DNA of 64,000 nt from Branchiostoma floridae. Taxonomy: Eukaryota; Chordata; Leptocardii; Amphioxiformes; Branchiostomatidae. A program made the position numbers and the translations under genes. Where the stretch lies: the NCBI RefSeq assembly GCF_000003815.2, contig NC_049990.1, positions 3,771,830 through 3,835,829 of the forward strand, read 5' to 3'. This document shows positions 1 through 16,597 of the stretch, piece by piece; within the stretch, counting starts at the first letter, position 1; each line of letters opens with the position of its first letter. The notes under the pieces are model-generated. The model worked only from the letters and a program-made list of their open reading frames with translations. It was not told the origin of the DNA and did no database searches.

Positions 1-694
1 GTGTACAATGTTGGCAGACTACATGCTGATGGTGGGAGGTTACTGCAGGTTACATATGTTGACACAATAGTCCGAGACAGGTATTGGAGATTCCACTAAG
101 TTGTAAAAAATGTTTGGTGGGCAGTGATTTTTTAATGTCTGGTTGCTCACAAGTGCATACCTGTATTCAGCAAAATTTTCTTGATTAAAGAGGACCAATG
201 CAACAGTGTTGCGGGAGGGTCTAAGGTAAGGTAAAAGAGGCTATCTTTCCAAATGCAGCTTTGTTGTTAAACTTAAAGTATTAATTATATATTTTCATAA
301 AATCATCTGAATTTGTGTAGTGTTGTTCCAGGAATACAATGTATAGACTCTAGGTGCTTTTCTGCTCGAATTTAGAGGACAGTTAATGGCTTCGTCCAGG
401 AATATGAATACTATGAATTTTTTAAAACTACAGTAAATTTTTGAGACTACATCCTGGTTTGTATTCCTACGTTAATTTAAATAGTACATTTCCATGTCAA
501 TCTTCCAGACAAAGTACCGAAACTTTCAATACCACATTAAACTTAAAAGCCTGATGACTACTTGCGAGCGTCCCTCTGCTTTCTCCATCTTAACATTCTC
601 CATTCTCCATCAGATCATTCTCCATCAGTTGAAAACTGGATTGCGCCATTTCTGTGATAGTGGAAATCCATCCACATTCAGGACATAAAACATT

Positions 695-1215
695 ACAGGC
701 AGGAATGGGCTCGTGTGTCTATAATTGAGATGCCCTGCAACTGCACAGGATTCTGAATAAAATATTGCCTTTCCTGACGGTAAACTCCTGGATTTATGTT
801 CCTGATCTGATTTGCTTCTAGGACTCGAAATAAGACCTGCGTATGCAGGTTAGTGCAGGTAAAATTGGAGCTGTGCAGGTATTTCTGATGTCTACCTGCA
901 ACTAACCTGCACTGGTCCATGTACTGGGTGTTATACATAAATGTCTTATGATCTAGGTGTATATGGATTGTTATTAGCTACAATGACCGTTACCACCTAT
1001 AATTATAATATTAAGTATAAAAGAATAAATGGCAATGGTTCCTAAACAATTTTATTAAGATCCATACTTGTAGGTAAAATTTGTCTGGTGCAGGTAATTT
1101 TAAATGTTACCTGCACCAGTATGCAGAAAAAAGTATTTCGAGCTATGAAAATATTGACTTTCCTGATGGCAAACTCCATGATATATGTTCCAGATCTGAT
1201 TTGCTTCTAAGTCGG
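695..1215. repeat. Diverged direct repeat with clusters of CTGCA-type motifs
   Basis: A block of about 50 bp (about 771-823, ending GATTTGCTTCTA) recurs at about 1161-1212 with a handful of substitutions. The first copy is followed by an imperfect inverted repeat built from ACCTGCA/TGCAGGT motifs (about 838-915). A shorter one occurs near 1090-1115. This looks like decayed mobile-element sequence. No coding potential was recognised. Confidence 0.45.
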
Positions 1216-1499
1216 CTATTTATATATCTTTGTTGCTGCGGTTTGGTCAGATGGTATCTAGTTATTGAGTAGTGGATGGATGGATGGTTGAACAAAGTGG
1301 TTTGTCTTGCGGTATTGTCTTTGCTGAAAATATCCACAGATCAATTGACAGCTGTTACATAATAATGTGGTGGGTGGAGAATTGATGTGAAGTCAGTTGT
1401 AGCAGATATATTATATGAATACATATCTCAGCATATTGACATTTTTTGCCCAGCTTGAACGATTTTCTGCAATATAACATGATGGTCTCATATTTGTGA

Positions 1500-1790
1500 C
1501 ACAGGATTGAGAACCAAGGTCATGTATTCGACTATTGACAATACAGACTTCGTTGCTTAAATGTCACATATGTCCTTGGGAAAGGCACTTCCTGGGACTT
1601 TCCTCTCCCCACCCAGATGTAAACATGGGTACCTGGCTTCGGTAAAAGGTGGTGGAAGGAGAGGAATGGACTCCACCTTCCATCAATGTGGATTGACCAT
1701 ATGACATCCCACTGCCCACATAGCCTCAAAATTGCCATGGGACTGCTACCTCTTACATTTGAATTATTATTAATATTTATTGATTGTAAA
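1500..1790 (+). mobile_element. Degenerate SINE with conserved core (CTTGGGAAAGGCACTT)
   Basis: A core block beginning CTTGGGAAAGGCACTT and running into GGGTACCTGGCTTCGGT is shared with copies near 9710, 13125, 14420 and 38595. A weak B-box-like motif (near 1520-1535) precedes it. The core resembles the conserved SINE domain reported from marine invertebrates (Nin type, from memory). The exact family needs a library search. Confidence 0.55.
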
Positions 1791-2283
1791 GTTGCTATCA
1801 AGTGTGAGGAGTGTGTGATTAAAAATATTTGGGCAAATCTTTTCAGAATCAGGCCAAAAGTCTACAGTGTATATGTTTTCGCATTTTTTGTATGAAGTTG
1901 CATATTTCTGAAGTTCAAGTTGCTTTTTCCTAACCGTTCCTTTTCCTCTCTGGATCTTCTTGTGATATTTGAAACTTAAAAAAAAATCTTATATGAAATA
2001 TTATTGGAAGTAATATGGAAAGAGAAATCGCCAATCCTGTGTGTTGTAAAACCCACCAAGTACCATGTAATACCTGCAGTATTTCCTTATGGATGTTTGG
2101 CTGCAGTATACTCGTAAATACTGAGTCTTATTCAGGCAGTAAAGCTGCCGTGTGGTTTGATAGATAGTGCTGGTAGTTCACCCCAAGAGGCTCCAGGGTT
2201 CTTCCAGTCTGATGTACTCATAGTCAGGATGGTAATATTTAAAGGTTAATGTTTAAATCCAGAAATACTCAAAGTTTTCTTCA

Positions 2284-2402
2284 AGTTCAAGCAATGACTG
2301 TTTTTAAAGGTAAGGTGCATACATGTACCTCCAAATTTTACATACCAGCCGTCGAAAATTTGGAGGTATGTACCTTACCTTTAAAGTCAGTCATTGCTTG
2401 AA
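2284..2402. repeat. Hairpin element (about 50-bp inverted arms)
   Basis: The left arm at about 2290-2344 starts CAAGCAATGACTG. The right arm at about 2354-2401 ends CAGTCATTGCTTG. They are nearly perfect reverse complements apart from a few indels, with a loop of roughly 10 bases. There is no open frame. This fits a short foldback/MITE insertion. Transcribed, it would form a long hairpin. Confidence 0.75.
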
Positions 2403-2556
2403 AAAAATTTGGAGTAGCTGTATTCATACATGACTGATGAACCTCTTCAATCATAAAGCCAGAGTGCTTTTCATTGGCAACATGCAAGACGATATTACCA
2501 TGTTATTTAGATAGAATTTACTTCTCAAATTTGGCACATGAATGATGTTAGCTTGT

Positions 2557-2597
2557 AAATAATATATCAGCTTTAAGCTGATATATTATTTTATTAC
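2557..2597. repeat. Near-perfect AT-rich palindrome
   Basis: Two 17-base arms (AAATAATATATCAGCTT and its reverse complement) are separated by a single T. It is isolated and non-coding. It is either a cruciform-prone palindrome or the relic of a foldback element. Confidence 0.7.
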
Positions 2598-3224
2598 GTA
2601 CAACTTGGAAACACTTTCATTTCAGGTGGTCTAATTTCAGTAATTTCTTAACATATCTTTTAGAAGTCAATTTTCTTAGAAATAACATTTTTATGGCCCC
2701 ATCCATGCATACAGTATTACTCCTGAATTACAAGCTTATGTGAGACTATAAAAACTGAGCTGAGTTGAGTCAGAATGTCCTTGACTTTTTTGTAGGACAT
2801 TTTTTGCTGGACCCACAAAACGACCAGTCCTAATGCCACTGTGAGGCCGCATTATAGCTGGTGATTATTAACTCTTGGGTTAGATTTTGGCACATTTTAT
2901 GTGTCTTTTTTTCTTGTTTCTTCAATACTTAGAAAACATAGAAAAGGTGGTGTTTGTTTGTGTTTTGTCTACAATTTATATTAGTTATATTATGAATCAA
3001 TTCATGCCATACAGATCAATAGCTTTACTGACACTCTTTATTATGCTATGCACTCAAATTAAAGAAGGTTTTATGCAACAGTGCACTCATATTCCCGAGA
3101 ATGAATTTCGATCCCAGCGTTCCCAATTGCTCGCCCAGCAGCCTATCCATCAGCTGGCTATTTCTGGCAGGGTCCTCCTCTTGTTGCTAGGGGAATGCTG
3201 GCCTGCTGTGTTACACTGTTACAT

Positions 3225-3310
3225 AACGGATCAGATCCAAAAACAATATTGACCTGTTCTTGATCCAGACCTGTGTAATCCATAACCATATGTCTTCAAA
3301 AAACATGACA
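3225..3310. repeat. Dispersed single copy of the 160-bp array unit
   Basis: The stretch with GATCAGATCCAAAAACAA and TGTCTTCAAAAAACATGACA matches the tandem units found at 5304-6070. One fragment therefore lies about 2 kb away from the array. It gives an outgroup copy for that repeat family. Confidence 0.65.
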
Positions 3311-4675
3311 GAACAAGAGTTCGTAGACCTCAGGCCTGCATGAAATATATTGGGTTTCTGTAGACCTATTGTGTATTTTTGCCTTTTTGTCTGTGGTACG
3401 TGGTTGGAAAAATGAGCTTTTTACCGTGTTGGTTGTGCACCATGCAAAAGTCTGACTCTGAAATTCCATTTTCTGAATTTGTAAGTTTGGACAGGGATGA
3501 ACATTACTTATTTTGGATTTCTTAAGTATGTAACCAACCACAGTACTTTGAAGTTGTTGAGACGCTACCTTTTTTTGTCTCAGATGGCCCATGCACATGT
3601 AGTTACTCTGTCACATGATATACTAATATCTTCCTATTTCAATGTACTGACCTAATGCAGCTGCTAAGTCTCCTTGGTTTGTGTTCTTCCAATGATATTC
3701 ATTAAAGATTTATTTCTGGGGTGTTATTCACTTGACATCGGAATGTTACTCGCATAATTTGACCAATGATACTTTTATCTGTAGTTCCATAGACATTAGA
3801 CAACATGAATAGTGGTAGCCCCCATGCAGCAGCAACAGTTAGTCCCCAGGGTGGTATGATATTTTCATTCAATCCATCCAACCCAAACCTAAATCTCCTG
3901 TAGTATCTAAGCCAAATTTAACAGCACAATTTACTATGAAAAATGTCCTTGTCAATCCCATTTATAGATGGCAAGCTGCTGGCAATGGAAGCTTTGAAAA
4001 GTTCAGAAGCTGTTGTAGTCAAAGCAAACACCCAGCAAACATCCCCGCAAACCAATGAGCAGTTGCTTAGAAGGGGAATTTCATCATATATTTGCCGCGA
4101 CAAAATGCAACAAACGATACTGAATTCAAAACAGAACAAAGCTAAGCCTCCACCACTTAACCCTGCCTGTACCATAGATTAAGCAGGCCCAAAAACCAAG
4201 CGAATATGACTAGCCCAAAACAACAAATTACCTGTATACAGTATGGAAATGGCATTACCAAAGAAACAAAAAGAAACACAGGACAAATCATACACATACC
4301 TTTCTCTTATGCCCACACTCTATACAGTTCTCCTCCACATTAGAAAATTGCATCTGCTTCTGTTTAAGTTCAAGTTCAACCATGATTGCCAACAGGGTAA
4401 AGGAACTTGTACCGGAACTTAAAACTCAGTACTATACAGCTCTAGAAACACCACAAAGAGTAATAAGCAAACTTCAATTATACCTGACCAACAGATATAT
4501 AATCTTGTACACTCCCGTCATCTGGCAAACTGTCAGTGCCACTAAGTAACCTGATACATTGAAGGTGGCCCAGGCCAGATGATGGTTCTACACCCAACCA
4601 TAATCTGTTTTTAAAACCAAGCAGATATTGGGAGGATGCCCCAACCACACTAAAACAGGGTCAACCTATACAGTA

Positions 4676-5275
4676 TCAAGTTCAAGCACTAGGAGGCCCA
4701 AAATCAAACCTGACCACCAGGACACCACAAACAACTCACGTACCAAATGGCAACACAATGGCACCTTGCGTTCCGGAGATACAGCGCACGCCCCGTGCCC
4801 GCACAAAAGGTAACCTAAAATGTCAAGTTCAAGCACCAAGGGCGCCAAAATCAAAATTGAGCATTATTCAGCCACCGCCGACACATGTGCCAAATATCAT
4901 CGCGCCAGCACCAGCCGTTCAGAAGATATAACTCCGGAAACACCCCTCCCGGACACAAAATTCGACCCGCCGGGTCAAGTTCAAACGCGACAAGGCCCAA
5001 AGTCAATCCTAGGCAACAGGCAACAACCCCCCACCCATGCACCAAAAATCGTCGCAATCGCGCGTATCGTTCCGGACACACAGCGCCAAAAGTGCCCCCA
5101 AAACACCAAAAATGCCACCTGCAATGCCAGTTCAAACGCCAGGAGGCCCAAAATCAAACCTGAGTGTCAGGCTACCACCCCCAACCCACGTACCAAAAAT
5201 CGTCGTGCTCGCACCATCCGTTCACGAGATACAGCGCCCTACATCCCCGGCTACCGAGAAGTTCCCACCAGCATC
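4676..5275. repeat. Four-copy tandem repeat, period about 145-153 bp
   Basis: Units begin near 4678, 4823, 4976 and 5129, each with a variant of AAGTTCAAGCACNAGGAGGC followed by CCAAAATCAAACCTGA. Sequence between copies has diverged by perhaps 20-30 percent by eye. The array is CpG-richer than its surroundings. Open frames cross it in several phases because the unit is often near a multiple of three, but none resembles a known protein. Confidence 0.7.
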
Positions 5276-5303
5276 AAAACCATACCTGCATACATGCAGG
5301 TAA

Positions 5304-6070
5304 ACAGTATCAGTTTTGAGATTCAGTTTGACGTTTGTGAATATAACTGATTATTATAAGAACTATATCTACATGACAGATCGGATCCAAAAACAATATT
5401 GACCCGTTTTTGATCCAGACCCGTGTAAGCCATAACCGTATGTCTTCAGAAACATGACAGAAACAGTATCAGTTTAGAGATTCAGTTTGACGTTTGCTGA
5501 ATATAACTTATTATTATAAGAACTATATCTACATGACAGATCAGATCCAAAAACAACATTGACCCGTTTTTGATCCAGACCTGTGTAAGCCATAACCATC
5601 TGTCTTCAAAAACAGGACAGAAACAGTAACACAGTCAATGTTTTAGGATTCAATTTGACGTTTGCTGACTTATAAGAGCTATCTGAGAATCCAAAGCTTT
5701 ACAAATTACAGCTTGTGCACAGTTGCACACTTTGCACGGTCGGCAAACCAATATTGACACATTTCTGATACAAACTGTAACCGTGTGTCTTCAAAATATA
5801 ACAAACAGTATCAGTTTTAAGATTCCGTTTGAAATTTGTTAAATATAATTTTGAAGACCTATCTCTGAGGCCAACGCATTTACATGTAGGTACTACTAGG
5901 TAGCATGTATGAACAGTTGTATTTTGCATGGTCGGCAAATCGATATTGACTCATGATCATTCCTCATCCACCCACACAAGCCATAACCATATGTCTTTAA
6001 AACATAACAAACAGTATCAGCTTTAAGATATCGTTTACATGTTAGATGATACGAGTAATCGCTCGGACCT
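5304..6070. repeat. Five-copy tandem repeat, period about 160-200 bp
   Basis: Copies start near 5304, 5462, 5622, 5806 and 6010 with ACAGTATCAGTTTTGAGATT-like sequence, then GACAGATCGGATCC, TTTGATCCAGACC and CATAACCNTATGTCTTC. Divergence increases to the right. The array directly abuts the four-copy array on its left. No gene was recognised. Confidence 0.7.
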
Positions 6071-8061
6071 AAGTATTAACATGTATGTAGTGTGTGTACA
6101 GTTTTGAAATGAAATGTTTTATTCAGTAAGGATCTCGCGGTTGATACACCTGAATTTGTCCTTATTACAAGATTTGATAACACAAAACGGCATATTAAAC
6201 ACTCATTTTGCGCTCAGCCTTACATGGTCTACACTACAGTCTGGTTTTACTCTTATCGGCACCAAAGCATTCCTCGCATATCGTGTCTGGGCTCCTTTCT
6301 TCTGACTGATGGCATATGCAGAAGTCATATCTTTAATAGTTTAAGCATGGTAAATCCAGGCAAAACATGTGTGTTAAAATTGATGAGAATCGACGATAGA
6401 AAAAGAATGGTTGATTTTGTCCCCCGTTTTCTTCCAAAATGGCACAGTTCTTTGTTAAGCTTCTGAACTCTGATTGGCTGAGAGGAAAGACCAGCTGGCA
6501 GGCATTGTGGTAGATTGACCCTTAGGTGGCCTTGGAATAGGTCCAGGTGAGAGCAAAGGGGAATTTGTGGGAAAGTGCATGTAGCTAGGGGGCCTTGCAC
6601 ATGAAACTATGCCATATATAACATTTGGTTGGTTTGGTTTTATTGTTACGTTCAACCTTTCGTATATATACACTTACAAATTTCTTAATGTATAAAAACC
6701 GACAGCTCCAAACGCAGTTTCCCAAAGGCAAGTGACTTCTGCCATCACCAAAGCAGCCGATTTCATTTTGTGAATAAAAGCAATTAACTGTTTCCAGTTT
6801 TAGTGTTTCTAGACTAGAGCCATAGTTATAAAGGTACTGTAATATAACTTATAAGCCAGTGAAATATAGACGTCAGTATATATAAAAGAAAAGACGGCAG
6901 TATTGGTGATTCTGCATGCGTAGCTTGTAAGACGTTGTAAAACTGGTCACTGTAAATCCTGAAAGTCATTGCCACATTTCAAGGGTACTAAAGGATGATA
7001 TACTTGAGGCACTGTAAGGAAGTTTTACCATGTTGTTCAGAGAGAATGCCAAGTCTTAGATTTTGAGAATTACCGTGGGAAAAACCAGACTCCTAGAGCT
7101 TGGCGGAAAGGTTTACCGATCCCCGCCACACGAGCCCCCAAGTACAAAGGTATACACCTGGCCCACAATCCATGCCGGCTCCCAACTATCACTTGCCTCT
7201 CACGAAGGCGGCTGTAAATTGTGATGCTGGATCAGTAGCGGTCCCTTCTGACGCTGTCTGGTTTTCCCACATTATTAGTGTGAATGGGCAAAAGACGTGA
7301 ACTTTTGTGTGTTTCTTTTGTGTGTCTCTTGAAACATACAGTGATGATATGCCACCCCAAACTGACCAAAAAATCCTTCACATTACACATGATGTTAACT
7401 AAGTTAAGTCACATCACGGGTACCCTTACAATGCTAACTTTTTACTTTACATTTTGAAAACCTCACTGCGGAAGGGCCAAGATCCCCCTTCCACACCACC
7501 CCCCAGCCTGGTCTCTTTGCCCTTACCATTACTCTAGGATAAAATCCTGGCTAGAACCCTGCCTGACACTGATAAAAATAGACAGTCTTTGATATATCAC
7601 CAGCTCATCTCTGGCTCATTCTGTCAACTTAAGTGGTGAAAAATGCCAGCGTGAGTAGAAAGGTCACGTCTTAAGAACCTTTCAGAGTAAAGAAAGCTCT
7701 GCGTGGTGGCCTTTTGACTTCTTAACCAGCAGACGTGATGCCCTTTGCTTCCCCTGCCATGTATGACTCCTTAGATAGATAGCTGCTTTTAGCCTTACAG
7801 ACTTGGGAAGATGAAGTCTTCCACAGTTAGGCGTGAAACTGGGGTGAAATGGCTTATTTTAAGAAATAGAACTTTTAGAGTAGGCGAATCCCTAACCTTT
7901 GCTGCCAAACTCCATGGCATTCAGCTGTTCAGGCTAATTTGTAATCTCTAAGCAGATCCTAGTGTGTCGTTCGGTGTAAATACTAATATAACCAGCTGCT
8001 GCCGCGCCGCGTGCCTGCGAAGCTGGTGTGTTACGCCGAACGGCGGTTATACCGGCTATAT

Positions 8062-8232
8062 AGATACAGATACAGATCCTACGGTAGCAGAAGATCGTCT
8101 TAAATTAAAAGCTGGCAGAGGAGTGAAGCTGGCCTAGGAGTGTGTTTGACTCCTATTAGTTTGACCAGCTAAACTCCATAGACAGCTTTGATACTATATT
8201 ATTCTCATGCCACTGGAAAATCTGCCTGGAAA
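8062..8232. mobile_element. Short TIR element, family CAGATCCTACGGTAGCA (copy 1)
   Basis: The left end CAGATCCTACGGTAGCAG and the right end ATGCCACTGGAAAATCTG form imperfect terminal inverted repeats around about 130 bp that contain GGCAGAGGAGTGAAGC. Related copies occur at 28186-28358 and 36888-37035, and an isolated right end near 51436-51460. It is non-coding, so a MITE-like non-autonomous element. Confidence 0.6.
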
Positions 8233-8645
8233 AATGTCCCGTTACTAGTGTTACACTCGCGGAGCTTGCAGACTTGTAAAGCGAGCAGCATGTATTTTCT
8301 GCGTGACGCCATCTTGAGGACTGCAACCTTCACTAAGTACCATCTTTAGTATACTCCACTGTGATTTTACGCAGTAAAATGACGTTGTGAATCATTATCA
8401 TTTATTCAATTGTGTCTGGATGAATGTCTATGCCATGAAGTACAGGGAGGCAGTACTCTGGCACCAGGGAGTCTCTGCTGGGTAGGAATGATGTGTCTGG
8501 TCTGTACAGATAAACGTAGGGTCACCGTTAGGTAACGTCAGAGGGCAGAGTATTCCCCACTAGCCAGGCATACAACACCCTTGACATTCCAGAGTAGTTA
8601 CTATGGCTTGCAATTTACAGGTATTTTTTCAGGCCAGGACTTGAA

Positions 8646-8815
8646 ATTAGCCTCTACCAGGCTATGTGGATCAGTGGTCTAATTGTAGAAATTGGACAAA
8701 TAGAGTCAATAGTATGCTAGGGGAGTCGGCCAGTCAGAAAAAACACTATCCTCACCACCGCTCGTCCAATTTCTACGATTAGACCATCGACCCACGTAGC
8801 CTGGTAGAGGCTACT
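8646..8815. mobile_element. Foldback element with about 50-bp inverted arms
   Basis: The left arm (about 8646-8697, TTAGCCTCTACCAGGCTA...) and the right arm (about 8764-8813, ...TAGCCTGGTAGAGGCTA) are reverse complements with a few mismatches. They flank about 65 bp. No coding sequence was seen. Confidence 0.7.
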
Positions 8816-9669
8816 TGAAATAGTTTCTTCCTCTTGAACTGGAGCAGGTGGTAAATATATATAACATTCAAAATCCCCTGATGTAGACAACCCCTTTCTT
8901 ACCTCTTTTCTCGGAAAAGTTACATGTATGAATAAACATTCAAAGTCACCAGATCTAGACAACCACTTTTTTTACCTCTTTTCTCAGAGATGCTATGCAT
9001 ATGAATAACTTTATATTTGTATACATTTATATGTGTGTTGATTATCTTGGTATGAGTCAAAGAACGTAGTGGTCAGATTTGTGGAATTTTAGCCACATTT
9101 ATTTATTGATATTAGATAGTCAAACCAAATAATGATTGTTTTTGAATGATGTATGGTTCACAATTGAATTCCTCACCAGGCTGTTTCATTTGTTGCCATA
9201 ATCCACTGTATTATGAGGAGCAATGTACTCTGTGATATCATCTTTATGATTTGGTGCAGATAGTGGCGGCCTTAAACACATATTGATCTTGGGATGGCAG
9301 TATAATGCAAACTACAGTATTGATAGCATTATAGATGGAAGTGAATCATATGAAAAGAAAAAAAGAATATTTTGACACGCAGTGCAATGTTGTTCCCCCC
9401 CCCCCTTCTTTTCTGGATGTGTCTATGAATTATAGTTAAAAGCACCATAAACATGCGGGTATACCTATGAACCAAGTATATGTACATGTTTTAATTTGAG
9501 AGCTTTCTTAGTACATAGTGTTAGGGAGTGTTACATTTAAACTTTGTGTTGCTACAGTCTGAGATGACATTTAGCCAGTTCCAAATCAGGCGTATTAAAG
9601 TCCTGGACGTATTTGATGTTTTTACTTGATGGAAAGAATCAAATGGTGGCAGCTCATGGCACCAGAGGT

Positions 9670-10010
9670 AATGGGTGTGAAACCGCTGATTTGTCCCGAT
9701 GTAGTGTCTTGGGAAAGGCTCTTTACACAACTCTTCACTCAGGTGAAAATGAGTACCTAGCTTCGGTTAGAGTTGTCCCTTGTTAAATGGAGGTCTTGTG
9801 TTTGAGGAGAGCCACATCTCGAGCACGTTAAAGATCCCACCACACACCCAAAGAGTAGGGGTCCTTCCTAGTTTGAGCAGTTCAAAATCTACAGTCCCTT
9901 GGCTGCACCTGGGTCAATTATATTACTGCGATATTGAGCTTGCTCCATACCCTTGCGATATAGTCCGCCTTTTGTAACATTAGCTCCTCACAATACAGCC
10001 CCTGGCTGCC
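9670..10010 (+). mobile_element. SINE-like element with conserved core
   Basis: The core CTTGGGAAAGGCTCTTTACA at 9708 continues to GAGTACCTAGCTTCGGTT. It is followed by a long tail (GTTAAAGATCCCACCACAC, then CAGTCCCTTGGCTGCACC). This is the longest member of the SINE core family in the window. The 5' tRNA-like head is degenerate. Confidence 0.55.
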
Positions 10011-10825
10011 AAGAGAGAGTGCATACATACATGTAGTCGGCCACCAAATAACTACAACAACATCGAGGCATTGTGTCAGATCCCATATTACATTACAGTT
10101 GATGGCATTTCAGTACCACAGAGACGGCTAACTAAAAAAACCCCGAGGGCCTCTTGGAGTTCTTTCCAATTATCTTAACTTGCCTACGTATACCTCATGT
10201 ATCTTTCCTATTGTCATAACCAAACCAAATTATTCTAGATTTTCTTCCCAGGGTAGTCAGCAAACTGAGTAGATAATTTGTAACCCAGTTCAAGTTTGTC
10301 ATCTTAGAATGTATAAGAGTATATTTGTATCTAAAACACTGTCTAGGAGTAATACTGTTATATTAATAGATTAATCTTGCATGTAATTGATGAGTATAAT
10401 TGGTTCCTTTGGGGCATGAAAGGATTTTGTGAGTCAAGATGGTTTAGACAAAAGGGTCATTGCACTGTATACATACATGTATATGAATATGAATGACAAC
10501 AAGAACCTGTCAACCTTCTTGTACCTCTGGAAACAAAGATCTTTGTATCCAACGAACCATGTGTATTACCAAGTCAACATTTTAATGACTGTCACCTTCC
10601 TCAGGGTAATACTGACTGGTTTTAGCCTGTGAACCATCCGGGTAGTAGTTTGTTTTTGCTACCCATCCGGGGAACTGTGCATTCAAACCTTTTTGTGATG
10701 ATTGTGCAAATTGAGGAATAGGTTCTACAGCACTCGTTTGATGACAACAGGCCTCCCACAAGCGGATGGAGGGCGTTTTGGGTGTTGGGTGCCTGTTTGA
10801 GGGAGCGCTTGAACCCATTCTTTAA

Positions 10826-16164
<5,339 letters not shown>

Positions 16165-16597
16165 TGACGGCTGGCAGTCACATAGAGATGGGCAGTGAAA
16201 TCACAACCATTTTTTTTATATGAAATGAGAGAAAACAAAACCTTCCTTTTTTTTTTAAATTGTTGTTACAATGTTTGAGTTTTTTTTTAAAGAGAGAGTG
16301 TTCTCCCAGAAAGGATTCGAGAGTTTACTGGAAGTATTTACTACCAGGTTCCGATGCCTGCTCAGTTAGAGTTTCACTACTCAGCTATAATGATGCTAAA
16401 CGTTTTTCAATTTCTGTAGTAAGCTTTGCACCCTCACAGTATTTTCATGACATTGTAGACTGGCTTTTGTTAGCATCTGTACATACCTTTGTTTTGGCTT
16501 TCACGGTAGCATGCAGCTAGTGAAGCATTCTTTTTGACTTTCCTATGTTAATGTTTCTTTAGATATATCCTTGTCTAATGGAAGATGCCCAATAAAG
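16165..16597 (+). other. Probable AMMECR1 3' untranslated region with AATAAA
   Basis: Following the stop at 16162-16164 there is no further exon. The first canonical AATAAA is at 16591-16596. Two runs of T/A (16211 and 16250) precede it. The true 3' end may extend further. Confidence 0.5.

Noticed and set aside
2887-3252. 121-codon open frame with hydrophobic start
   Set aside because: AT-rich, no known domain, and its end overlaps a dispersed repeat fragment.
4820-5350. 176-codon open frame, Pro/Thr/Arg-rich
   Set aside because: It follows the four-copy tandem repeat in several overlapping frames, with no domain and no splice context.
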